This document shows, one piece after another, positions 1 to 5,451 of a stretch of DNA of 7,347 nt (positions are counted from its first letter, which is position 1; each line of letters starts with the position of its first letter). The position numbers were made by a program, and so were the translations under genes. Under the pieces are notes generated by a model, which saw only the letters and a program-made list of their open reading frames with translations, was not told where the DNA came from and did no database searches. Source of the stretch: Prevotellaceae bacterium (GTDB lineage: Bacteria > Bacteroidota > Bacteroidia > Bacteroidales > UBA932); the NCBI GenBank assembly GCA_031289895.1, contig JAITOP010000151.1, positions 1-7,347 of the forward strand, given 5' to 3'.

Positions 1-94
1 TTATAAAGTTTGTCAATATTCTTTTAATCAACAAACTCATAATTTTCAATTCTCAATTAATCTTTTGTGTTCTGTCCTTTAATTCTTAATTTTT

Positions 95-162
95 TTCATC
101 CCCCAATCGCTACGCTTCATTGGGGCTTATTCACATTAAGTCTTTCAGACTTTTTTGTATTC
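95..162 (-). repeat. Two-hairpin repeat element, copy 1 (inverted)
   Basis: This is the reverse complement of the elements at 1445-1515 and 1520-1590. On the plus strand it contains a G/C hairpin (CCCCAAT 101-107 with ATTGGGG 119-125), then TTATTCACA at 127-135, then a second hairpin (AAGTCT 138-143, loop TTC, AGACTT 147-152) and a T-rich tail. The second stem differs from the other copies by a compensatory pair, T-A here against C-G there, so pairing is kept. No open reading frame or transposase is associated with it. It could be a REP/MITE-like non-autonomous repeat, but the family was not identified by any search. Confidence 0.85.
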
Positions 163-170
163 AACAAAAT

Positions 171-200
171 CGTAATTCGTAATTTTCGTAATTCGTAATT
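171..200. repeat. CGTAATT heptamer array (4 units)
   Basis: Two CGTAATT units (171-184), a TT insertion (185-186), then two more units (187-200). The array is the reverse complement of the AATTACG array at 1407-1435, which has the same 2+2 layout with a 1-nt insertion. It lies directly beside the two-hairpin element in both places, so array and element behave as one composite repeat. Confidence 0.8.
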
Positions 201-234
201 GTTTTTTCGACTTCCGATTTATGACTTTTTTTTA

Positions 235-242
235 TACCTTTG
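235..242 (+). promoter_or_regulatory. Putative -7 promoter element of the exporter gene
   Basis: TACCTTTG is an exact match to the Bacteroidetes -7 consensus TAnnTTTG. It lies 20 nt before the ATG at 263, implying transcription from about position 249 and a very short leader. No clear TTTG -33 element is found at the usual 19-21 nt spacing upstream, so the call rests on the -7 box and its position. Confidence 0.55.
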
Positions 243-262
243 CGACAATTTTATGAAAAATA

Positions 263-1339
263 ATGGCTCACGAAATATTTGATATTATTAGAAATTCTTT
301 GCTTATCACAGGTTTGGTAATGGTGATGATGTTGATTATTGAATACATCAACGTAATTTCGGGCGGACAGCGATTGCTGAATCTTCAAAAATCACGGTTT
401 AAACAATTGGTTGTTGCCTCGCTGTTTGGGCTTATTCCGGGCTGTATTGGCGGTTTTGTTATTGTTTCGCTTTTTACTCACGGCATAGTAAATTTCGGTG
501 CGCTTACTGCGGTAATGATTGTTTCGCTGGGCGACGAGGCTTTTTTGCTGTTCGCCGCTATCCCCGAAACTGCCGCTAAAATAACGGTTTTATTGTTTTC
601 GGCAGCCGTAATCGTTGGTTTTACTATTAATTTATTTGTAAAAAAATCGCCAACACCTGTTTATCAAAATCATTTTCAGATACATACTCACGAGACCGAA
701 AATATTCACGGAAATATCTTTAACAATCTTAAAAATATAACTTTTCAACGTGTGGTGCTTATTGCGGGCGTTATGCTTTTTATATTCGGAATAGTAAGCG
801 GATTGCTCGACCATTCGCACGACACGCATTTTATCAATAAAAATTATTATGGAAACGGTTTAGGCAGTGTTTTCAACGAGCGTTGGATAAATATATTGTT
901 TGCCGTTGTAAGTTTGGTAACGCTTTATGTGATAACAAAAGTGAGCGACCATTTTCTCGACGAACATCTGTGGGGACATATCATAAAAAAACATTTTCTG
1001 AAAATATTTTTGTGGACATTCGGAGCTTTGCTTGTGATTTATTTTTTGCTGCATTTTATCAATATCAACGAATGGACAAGCAATAACCGCATTTCGGTGC
1101 TGCTGCTTGCTTTGCTTGTAGGCTTAATTCCCGAATCGGGACCACATATAATATTTATCGTTTTATTTATGAATGGTGCGATTCCGTTCAGCGTATTGCT
1201 GGCAAATTCGTTTGTGCAGGATGGACATTCGGCGTTGCCTTTGCTGGCAGAGAGTAAAAAAAGTTTTATTTATATGAAACTGATAAAACTTGCGATTGGA
1301 ATTATTATAGGATTTATGGGAGTTTTTGCAGGATTTTAA
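263..1339 (+). CDS. Putative 10-TM manganese/heavy-metal exporter (ArsP_2-like)
   Basis: A 358-residue, strongly hydrophobic protein expected in the inner membrane. It resembles the family described as putative 10-TM heavy-metal exporters or putative manganese transporters (Pfam ArsP_2 as I recall it). It shows an internal duplication. Residues about 55-98 contain LFGLIPGCIGG followed by SLFTHG and SLGDEA. Residues about 285-328 contain LVGLIPESGPH, then VLFMNG and SFVQDGHSALPLL. This suggests two inverted or repeated halves with paired pore motifs. A hydrophilic central stretch and loops are rich in histidine and acid (HFQIHTHETENIH 137-149, DHSHDTHF 183-190), plausible for metal binding. 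The ATG at 263 follows a TAnnTTTG box. The gene stands alone, bracketed by long inverted repeats. The substrate is not proven; family naming suggests Mn or another cation, and export is inferred. Confidence 0.75.
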   Translation: MAHEIFDIIRNSLLITGLVMVMMLIIEYINVISGGQRLLNLQKSRFKQLVVASLFGLIPGCIGGFVIVSLFTHGIVNFGALTAVMIVSLGDEAFLLFAAIPETAAKITVLLFSAAVIVGFTINLFVKKSPTPVYQNHFQIHTHETENIHGNIFNNLKNITFQRVVLIAGVMLFIFGIVSGLLDHSHDTHFINKNYYGNGLGSVFNERWINILFAVVSLVTLYVITKVSDHFLDEHLWGHIIKKHFLKIFLWTFGALLVIYFLLHFININEWTSNNRISVLLLALLVGLIPESGPHIIFIVLFMNGAIPFSVLLANSFVQDGHSALPLLAESKKSFIYMKLIKLAIGIIIGFMGVFAGF

Positions 1340-1406
1340 AAAATCAATTACAAATTACGAGGCACACAGATTACGCAGATGAGACAGATTTACACGGATA
1401 AAAATC

Positions 1407-1435
1407 AATTACGAATTACGAAATTACGAATTACG
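1407..1435. repeat. AATTACG heptamer array (4 units)
   Basis: AATTACG occurs at 1407-1413, 1414-1420, 1422-1428 and 1429-1435, with a single inserted A at 1421. It is the inverted counterpart of the array at 171-200 and directly precedes two-hairpin copy 2. A degraded version with two units recurs at 1675-1688, followed by a leader-like segment (AAAATTGTGGAATAAAAA, 1689-1706) but without hairpins. Confidence 0.8.
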
Positions 1436-1444
1436 AAATTTGTA

Positions 1445-1515
1445 GAATACAAAAAAAGTCCGAAGGACTTAAATGTGAATAACCCCCAATGAAGCGAAGC
1501 GATTGGGGGATGAAG
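1445..1515 (+). repeat. Two-hairpin repeat element, copy 2
   Basis: Begins GAATACAAAAAAA and continues with hairpin 1 (AAGTCC 1456-1461, loop GAA, GGACTT 1465-1470), the spacer AAATGTGAATAA containing TGTGAATAA (1474-1482, complement TTATTCACA), then hairpin 2 (CCCCCAAT 1483-1490 with ATTGGGGG 1502-1509), and ends ATGAAG. It is the closest relative of inverted copy 1 and is followed by copy 3 at a 74-bp period. Confidence 0.85.
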
Positions 1516-1519
1516 AACA

Positions 1520-1590
1520 AATACAAAAAAAGTCCGAAGGACTTAAATGTGAATAACCCCTTGCAAGCGTAGCGCAGCTGGGGGATGAAG
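1520..1590 (+). repeat. Two-hairpin repeat element, copy 3 (diverged second hairpin)
   Basis: Hairpin 1 (1530-1544) and the TGTGAATAA core (1548-1556) are identical to copy 2. The second hairpin (1557-1584) keeps the CCCC/GGGG base but has a different upper part: TGC (1562-1564) can pair with GCA (1574-1576) in place of AAT/ATT. The element again ends GGGGGATGAAG. It lacks its own heptamer array, so it looks like a tandem duplication of the hairpin part only, with later change or recombination with another family member. Confidence 0.8.
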
Positions 1591-1730
1591 AATATGACAA
1601 GCAAGAGTGCGGAGCAAAAAAGGTAAATAGAATTACATACGTTCACCCGCACGACTTGTAGAATTAAAAATTAAAATTACGAATTACGAAAATTGTGGAA
1701 TAAAAATTATGTTCTTCGTGAAAATTTTGT

Positions 1731-1738
1731 GAACTTTG
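1731..1738 (+). promoter_or_regulatory. Possible -7 element upstream of lpdA
   Basis: GAACTTTG matches seven of eight positions of TAnnTTTG and is identical to the -7 box proposed for dnaA. It lies 45 nt before the lpdA ATG. No TTTG is found at the expected -33 distance. The surrounding TTTGTGAACTTTGTGG looks like part of a repeated sequence, so the match may be incidental. Confidence 0.3.
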
Positions 1739-1783
1739 TGGTTAAAAAAATAAGTAAAAAATAGTAAAAAAACTAAAAAATAT

Positions 1784-3172
1784 ATGAATACAAATTATGA
1801 TTTAATAGTTATAGGCAGCGGACCCGGCGGATATGTCGCCGCAATTCGCGCATCGCAACTCGGAATGAAAGTTGCTGTTGTTGAGAGCGATTTGCTTGGC
1901 GGAATATGCTTAAACTGGGGATGTATTCCTACAAAAGCATTGCTGAAAAGCGCACAGGTTTTTCAATATGCAAAACATTCCGACGATTACGGAATTTCAT
2001 GTAACGCTCAGATAGATTTTGAGAAAATTATTTTGCGCAGTCGCAATATTTCGGCAACAATGAGCAAAGGCATAGAATTTCTTCTCAAAAAAAACAATAT
2101 TGATGTAATCAACGGTTTTGCATCGTTTTGCGCAAACAATACTATTGAAGTTGACGTAAACAATGAACCGCAAAAATTTTCGGCAAAGCATATAATCATT
2201 GCAACCGGAGCGCGTTCACGGTCGCTTGCCAATGTTATGATTGATGGAGAAAAAATAATAGGTTACCGTCAGGCATTGTCGCTTGCAAAACAGCCGAAAT
2301 CTATGCTGATTATAGGTTCGGGCGCAATCGGCAGCGAGCTTGCTTATTTTTACAATACAATAGGAACACAGGTTAGGCTTGTAGAATTTCTTCCGTCAAT
2401 TGTTCCAAACGAAGATGATGATGTTTCGGCGCAATTGAGCCGCTCGTTTCGCAAAAACGGAATAAAAGTGATGGTCGATTCGTCAGTAGAAAGCGTTGAT
2501 ACAAGCGGAGATATTTGCAAAATAAATATAAAAACAAAAAAAGGAACAGAAACTGTTGATGCCGAAATAGTGTTGTCGGCAGTAGGAATTACGCCGAATA
2601 TCGAAGGTTTGAATCTCGAAAAATCGAATATCGCAACCGAAAAAGGCAAAATAAAAGTAGATGAATTTTATCGCACAAGCGCAGACGGCATTTATGCCAT
2701 AGGCGATGTTATTGCAACTCCTGCGCTGGCTCATGTAGCATCAGCTGAGGCGATTGTATGTGTTGAGAAAATTGCAGGAATGGATGTAAAAACAATAAAT
2801 TATAAAAATATTCCGGCATGCACTTACACCTCGCCCGAAATAGCATCGGTAGGATTAACCGAAAAGCGCGCCATTGCTGAAGGTTATCAAATTAAAACAG
2901 GAAAATTTCCGTTTACAGCATCAGGAAAAGCAACAGCAACGGGCGAACGAGACGGATTTGTAAAATTAATATTTGATGCAACAACCGATGAACTTCTTGG
3001 TGCTCATTGCATTGGCGCAAATGTTACAGAAATAATTTCGGAAATTGTAACAGCAAGAAACTTAGGCGTGAAAGGACACGATATTATAAAATCAATTCAT
3101 CCGCATCCTACTATCAGCGAGTCAATTATGGAGGCTGCCGCTGCCGCTTACGGCGAAACAGTGAACTTGTGA
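1784..3172 (+). CDS. lpdA: Dihydrolipoyl dehydrogenase (E3)
   Basis: A 462-residue cytoplasmic flavoprotein, normal full length for the family. It reoxidises dihydrolipoyl groups of 2-oxoacid dehydrogenase complexes or of the glycine cleavage H protein, passing electrons through FAD to NAD+. All key parts are visible: the FAD-binding GSGPGG at 11-16; the redox disulfide C42-x4-C47 within GGICLNWGCIPTKALL; the NAD-binding GSGAIG at 178-183 with acidic E201 at the end of the following strand; the second FAD motif YAIGDV at 304-309; and the C-terminal dimer-interface HPHPTISE, where H441 and E446 form the catalytic dyad. The ATG at 1784 gives the expected short N-terminus before the first beta strand and follows an A-rich leader. 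No E1, E2 or gcv genes are adjacent, so the partner complex cannot be named. Mercuric or glutathione reductase is unlikely given the WGC spacing and the HPT motif. Confidence 0.95.
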   Translation: MNTNYDLIVIGSGPGGYVAAIRASQLGMKVAVVESDLLGGICLNWGCIPTKALLKSAQVFQYAKHSDDYGISCNAQIDFEKIILRSRNISATMSKGIEFLLKKNNIDVINGFASFCANNTIEVDVNNEPQKFSAKHIIIATGARSRSLANVMIDGEKIIGYRQALSLAKQPKSMLIIGSGAIGSELAYFYNTIGTQVRLVEFLPSIVPNEDDDVSAQLSRSFRKNGIKVMVDSSVESVDTSGDICKINIKTKKGTETVDAEIVLSAVGITPNIEGLNLEKSNIATEKGKIKVDEFYRTSADGIYAIGDVIATPALAHVASAEAIVCVEKIAGMDVKTINYKNIPACTYTSPEIASVGLTEKRAIAEGYQIKTGKFPFTASGKATATGERDGFVKLIFDATTDELLGAHCIGANVTEIISEIVTARNLGVKGHDIIKSIHPHPTISESIMEAAAAAYGETVNL

Positions 3173-3180
3173 AGAGAAAA

Positions 3181-3208
3181 TTAAGAATTAAAAATTAAGA
3201 ATTAAGAA
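3181..3208. repeat. TTAAGAA heptamer array (4 units)
   Basis: TTAAGAA, TTAAAAA, TTAAGAA, TTAAGAA in perfect 7-nt register, beginning 8 nt after the lpdA stop codon. The unit is low in complexity, but the strict register argues for tandem duplication rather than random AT-richness. Confidence 0.7.
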
Positions 3209-3220
3209 CAAAGAACTTAG

Positions 3221-3312
3221 GAAGTTAAAGAAGTCAAGAAGTTAGAGAAGTTAAAGAAGTCAAGAAGTCAAGAAGTTAGGAAGTTAAAGAAGTTAGGAAG
3301 TTAAAGAAGTTA
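3221..3312. repeat. GAAGTTAAA / GAAGTCAA tandem array
   Basis: About eleven units, all starting GAAGT, alternate between 9-nt forms (GAAGTTAAA, GAAGTTAGA) and 8-nt forms (GAAGTCAA, GAAGTTAG). Because unit length varies, no long open frame results, which points to a non-coding array. It is the only array in the window whose unit is not seven bases. Confidence 0.8.
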
Positions 3313-3340
3313 ATTATGAAAATTTATCGAAATAATAACC

Positions 3341-3452
3341 AACGACTAACGACCTAATACCAACGACTAACGACTAAATACTAACGACTAAATACTAACG
3401 ACTAAATACCAACGACTAACGACTAAATACTAACGACTAACGACCAAATACT
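3341..3452. repeat. AACGACT / AAATACT heptamer array (16 units)
   Basis: Sixteen heptamers follow in unbroken 7-nt register: AACGACT or AACGACC, interspersed with AAATACT, AAATACC and one TAATACC. The order is not random: one or two AACGACY units are always followed by a single AAATACY-type unit, giving 14- and 21-nt higher-order repeats. A degenerate unit (AATAACC, 3334-3340) precedes it. The array ends 26 nt before the DUF47 gene start and merges into an A-rich leader with further ATACTAAAAAATA-like sequence. Confidence 0.9.
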
Positions 3453-3478
3453 AAAAAATACTAAAAAATAAAAAAAAT

Positions 3479-4126
3479 ATGGACAATTCTTTTTTCAATC
3501 GTTTATTGCCAAAGGAGAAAAAATTTTTTCCCTTGCTAAAAAAAATATCGGATGTGCTTATTGCGACATCTGAAATCATGATTGATTGCGTGCAATGTGA
3601 AAATCACCAATCAGTTGTTGAATATTATAAAAAAATAAAAGAAAAAGAGCATGAAGGCGATTTCTTATCAAACAAAGTTTTTGATGAGTTAAACAAAACA
3701 TTTATAACGCCTTTCGACAGAGAAGACATTCACGATTTGGCAAACAAACTTGACGATGTTGTTGATGGAATAAACAGTTGCGCAAAACGCATTATGCTTT
3801 ACAATCCCAAAAAACTGCCCGAAGATGCGTCAAAACTTGCTAAACTTATTAATAAATCGGCGATAAGCATTGGCAAAGCGATTGCCGAATTGGATGTACT
3901 CAAAAAAAAGCCGGCAATGATTAAAGAATATTGTCGCGAATTGCATGATATTGAACACGAAGCCGACGATGTATATGAAAATTTTATTATCAATTTATTT
4001 GAAAACGAAAAAGATGGTATTGAAATCATAAAACTGAAAGAAATAGTATCTGAATTGGAGAAAATAACTGATATCGAAGAACATGTAGGCAAAATTATTC
4101 AGACAATAATTGTAAAATATTCATAA
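3479..4126 (+). CDS. DUF47 / PhoU-like accessory protein of Pit phosphate transporter
   Basis: A 215-residue, highly charged helical protein without signal peptide or membrane segments, expected in the cytoplasm. It has the DUF47 (Pit accessory, TIGR00153-like) signature TFITPFDREDI at 74-84, followed by the acidic helix LDDVVDGIN at 91-99. PhoU-type metal-binding patterns of clustered acidic and His residues appear as KEHEGD (56-61), IEHEADDVYE (158-167) and DIEEH (198-202), consistent with two PhoU-like three-helix bundles. Length is typical for the family. The gene lies 64 nt upstream of a Pit permease on the same strand, the classic arrangement, so it probably modulates low-affinity phosphate uptake. 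The mechanism is inferred. The ATG at 3479 fits the conserved N-terminus (FFNRLLPKEKKFF) and is preceded by a run of A residues. Confidence 0.9.
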   Translation: MDNSFFNRLLPKEKKFFPLLKKISDVLIATSEIMIDCVQCENHQSVVEYYKKIKEKEHEGDFLSNKVFDELNKTFITPFDREDIHDLANKLDDVVDGINSCAKRIMLYNPKKLPEDASKLAKLINKSAISIGKAIAELDVLKKKPAMIKEYCRELHDIEHEADDVYENFIINLFENEKDGIEIIKLKEIVSELEKITDIEEHVGKIIQTIIVKYS

Positions 4127-4190
4127 AAATGCACAGAATTAAAACAATTTTCAAAATATAAATTTCATAACATTGTAAACAAAAAAATCG

Positions 4191-5216
4191 ATGACTTTAC
4201 TTATTATTATAATACTACTTGCACTTTTTTTTGATTTTATAAACGGTTTTCACGATGCCGCCAATTCAATCGCTACGGTTGTGTCAACCAAAGTTCTTAC
4301 ACCGTTTCAGGCGGTTTTGTGGGCAGCGGTTTTCAACTTTGTTGCATTTTTTATTGCAAAATACCTTATCGGCGAGTTTGGAATTGCAAATACAGTCGCC
4401 AAAACAGTGCTTCCGCAGTTTATTACGCTAAATGTTATTTTAGCAGGATTGATAGCTGCCATTATATGGAATCTTATAACGTGGTGGTTTGGAATACCGT
4501 CTTCATCATCGCATACATTAATCGGCGGATTTGCAGGCGCAGCAATCGCTCACAGCGGTTTACAAGCCATTCATTCGGGCGTTATCGCTTTTATTGCAAT
4601 ATTTATTGTTGTCGCCCCTGTTTTGGGAATGATTAGCGGAAGTATAATATCAATAATTATATTGCATATCTCAAAAAAATCACGTCCAAGCATTGCAAAC
4701 AAATGTTTTAAACGCTTACAACTTATATCGTCAGCGATGCTCAGCATTGGACACGGCTTAAACGATTCGCAAAAAGTAATGGGAATTATTGCAATATCGC
4801 TTATTACATTTAATGCAGGTATAGATTCGGCTACATTCCCGCGCTGGCTTCAACTTTCGGATATTAAAGATATTCCCGACTGGATACCTTTTTCGTGTTT
4901 TACGGCTATTGCTTTAGGAACAATGTCGGGCGGCTGGAAAATTATGAAAACAATGGGCAACAAAATAACAAAACTCACAGCAATGGAAGGCTTATCGGCA
5001 CAAACGGCAGGCGCATTTACGCTATACATTACCGAAATGCTGAAAGTGCCGGTCAGCACAACTCATGTAATCACCGGAAGTATTATGGGAGCAGGCGCGG
5101 TTAAACGTATTTCGGCAGTGCGCTGGGGAGTAACAAAAAATCTTATGGTCGCATGGTTTTTGACAATTCCGGTGAGCGCGATGCTTGCTGCGATAATTTA
5201 CTTGTTTGTTGGTTAA
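4191..5216 (+). CDS. pit: Pit-family inorganic phosphate permease
   Basis: A 341-residue polytopic inner-membrane protein of the PiT family, which moves inorganic phosphate (usually as a metal-phosphate complex) with a cation. The two diagnostic inverted-repeat signatures are present: NGFHDAANSIATVVSTKVLTP at about 18-38, and SIGHGLNDSQKVMG with GHGLNDSQ at 187-194. These carry the paired Asp/Asn residues (D22, N25; N191, D192) typical of the transport core. Further family motifs are GIPSSSSHTLIGG in the first half and VPVSTTHVITGSIMGAGAVKR near the C-terminus, each placing Ser/Thr-His pairs in re-entrant segments. The length fits the short bacterial forms rather than the roughly 500-residue E. 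coli type. It probably shares a transcript with the DUF47 gene upstream. The 64-nt gap contains only a poor promoter match (TAACATTG, 4168-4175). Sulfate transport is a minor alternative within this superfamily. Confidence 0.93.
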   Translation: MTLLIIIILLALFFDFINGFHDAANSIATVVSTKVLTPFQAVLWAAVFNFVAFFIAKYLIGEFGIANTVAKTVLPQFITLNVILAGLIAAIIWNLITWWFGIPSSSSHTLIGGFAGAAIAHSGLQAIHSGVIAFIAIFIVVAPVLGMISGSIISIIILHISKKSRPSIANKCFKRLQLISSAMLSIGHGLNDSQKVMGIIAISLITFNAGIDSATFPRWLQLSDIKDIPDWIPFSCFTAIALGTMSGGWKIMKTMGNKITKLTAMEGLSAQTAGAFTLYITEMLKVPVSTTHVITGSIMGAGAVKRISAVRWGVTKNLMVAWFLTIPVSAMLAAIIYLFVG

Positions 5217-5218
5217 AA

Positions 5219-5258
5219 AATTAACATTGTAATAGTCTAAGAATCAAATGTGTTAATT
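5219..5258. other. Inverted repeat just after the pit stop codon
   Basis: AATTAACA (5219-5226) can pair with TGTTAATT (5251-5258) across a 24-nt loop, starting two bases after the pit stop. The stem is AT-rich and is not followed by a T-run, so it is at best a weak transcript-end structure. No better terminator is visible between pit and dnaA. Confidence 0.3.
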
Positions 5259-5352
5259 ATATTATATTGATTTACAGTTGATTGTATTTTGTAAATTTTT
5301 ATATCAGAAAATAAGGCGATTAAAGAAAAAAGAAAAAAAACTACAAAAAAAA

Positions 5353-5384
5353 TTTGAAAAAACCCTTTTTTTTGATGAACTTTG
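5353..5384 (+). promoter_or_regulatory. dnaA promoter (Bacteroidetes type)
   Basis: A TTTG at 5353-5356 (-33) is followed, after 20 nt, by GAACTTTG at 5377-5384, which matches TAnnTTTG at seven of eight positions. The spacing fits the Bacteroidetes sigma consensus. Transcription would start near 5390, giving a leader of about 60 nt before the ATG at 5452. No DnaA box is visible in or near it, so the autoregulation known in other bacteria is not evident here. Confidence 0.65.
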
Positions 5385-5402
5385 CAACCCGTAAAAAAAA
5401 AC

Positions 5403-5418
5403 TTGATTGAAAAATCAA
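5403..5418 (+). promoter_or_regulatory. Small hairpin in the dnaA leader
   Basis: TTGATT (5403-5408) pairs with AATCAA (5413-5418) around a GAAA tetraloop of the stable GNRA class. It lies between the predicted transcription start and the dnaA ATG. The TTG at 5407, an in-frame alternative start, falls across the stem-loop junction, which weakens that start. A regulatory role is inferred only; a six-pair stem could arise by chance. Confidence 0.35.
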
Positions 5419-5451
5419 CAACGGAAAACTGATAAAATACTAAAAATAGTT

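Larger units (their letters stand above)
1..262. other. Repeat-rich intergenic region upstream of the exporter gene
   Basis: No gene is visible here. The stretch begins with a weak inverted repeat (AGTTTGT 7-13 with ACAAACT 31-37, 17-nt loop). Three degenerate heptamers follow at 41-61 (AATTTTC, AATTCTC, AATTAAT). Next come an inverted copy of the two-hairpin element (95-162), a CGTAATT heptamer array (171-200), and a Bacteroidetes-type promoter motif at 235-242 that reads into the first gene. Whatever gene precedes the window has left no recognisable coding end here. Confidence 0.7.
1340..1783. other. 444-bp intergenic repeat mosaic
   Basis: No gene is supported here. In order it holds: a degenerate repeat with two ACAGATT motifs (about 1360-1404); an AATTACG heptamer array (1407-1435); two tandem two-hairpin elements (1445-1590); a stretch with a weak inverted repeat (GTGCGG 1607-1612 with CCGCAC 1647-1652); a partial copy of the heptamer/leader segment (1675-1706); and a TTTGTGAACTTTGTGG segment (about 1724-1741) before lpdA. 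The open frame that crosses the hairpins on the minus strand is made of repeat sequence and is not called. Confidence 0.75.
3173..3478. other. 306-bp intergenic region made almost entirely of tandem repeats
   Basis: No gene or clear promoter is seen. Starting a few bases after the lpdA stop there are three consecutive arrays: TTAAGAA-type heptamers (3181-3208), GAAGTTAAA-type 8-9-mers (3221-3312), and AACGACT/AAATACT heptamers (3341-3452). An A-rich leader leads to the ATG at 3479. No intrinsic terminator for lpdA is visible, and no TAnnTTTG box was found for the downstream genes. Confidence 0.8.

Noticed and set aside
253..282. Tiny 9-codon frame starting at an ATG 10 nt before the exporter start
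   Set aside because: It is out of frame and overlaps the true start. It could be a leader peptide, but nothing beyond its presence supports this.
1333..1347. GATTTT/AAAATC hairpin at the exporter stop codon as a terminator
   Set aside because: All but one pair are A-T, the hairpin overlaps the stop codon, and no T-run follows.
95..1590. Insertion sequence or complete transposon
   Set aside because: No transposase or integrase gene and no target-site duplication could be seen; only the inverted repeat arrangement supports mobility, so it is kept as a hypothesis only.
1431..1652. Open frame on the minus strand across the tandem hairpin elements
   Set aside because: It consists of repeat sequence read through both hairpins, and its codons follow the repeat rather than any protein. 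Copies of such repeats often give spurious small proteins.
1737..1745. TTAACCACA (minus strand) as a DnaA box upstream of lpdA
   Set aside because: It has a mismatch at the invariant fourth position and lies within a degenerate repeat; a single near-match is expected by chance.
2350..2649. Open frame of 99 codons antisense to lpdA
   Set aside because: A shadow of a strongly supported gene in another frame, with low-complexity composition.
3221..3452. CRISPR array
   Set aside because: The units are 7-9 nt and directly abut one another with no unique spacers. No cas genes are present.
5407..5451. In-frame TTG extension of dnaA by 15 codons
   Set aside because: TTG is a poor start, falls within a leader hairpin and only about 17 nt after the predicted transcript start, and the added residues precede the usual DnaA domain I start.
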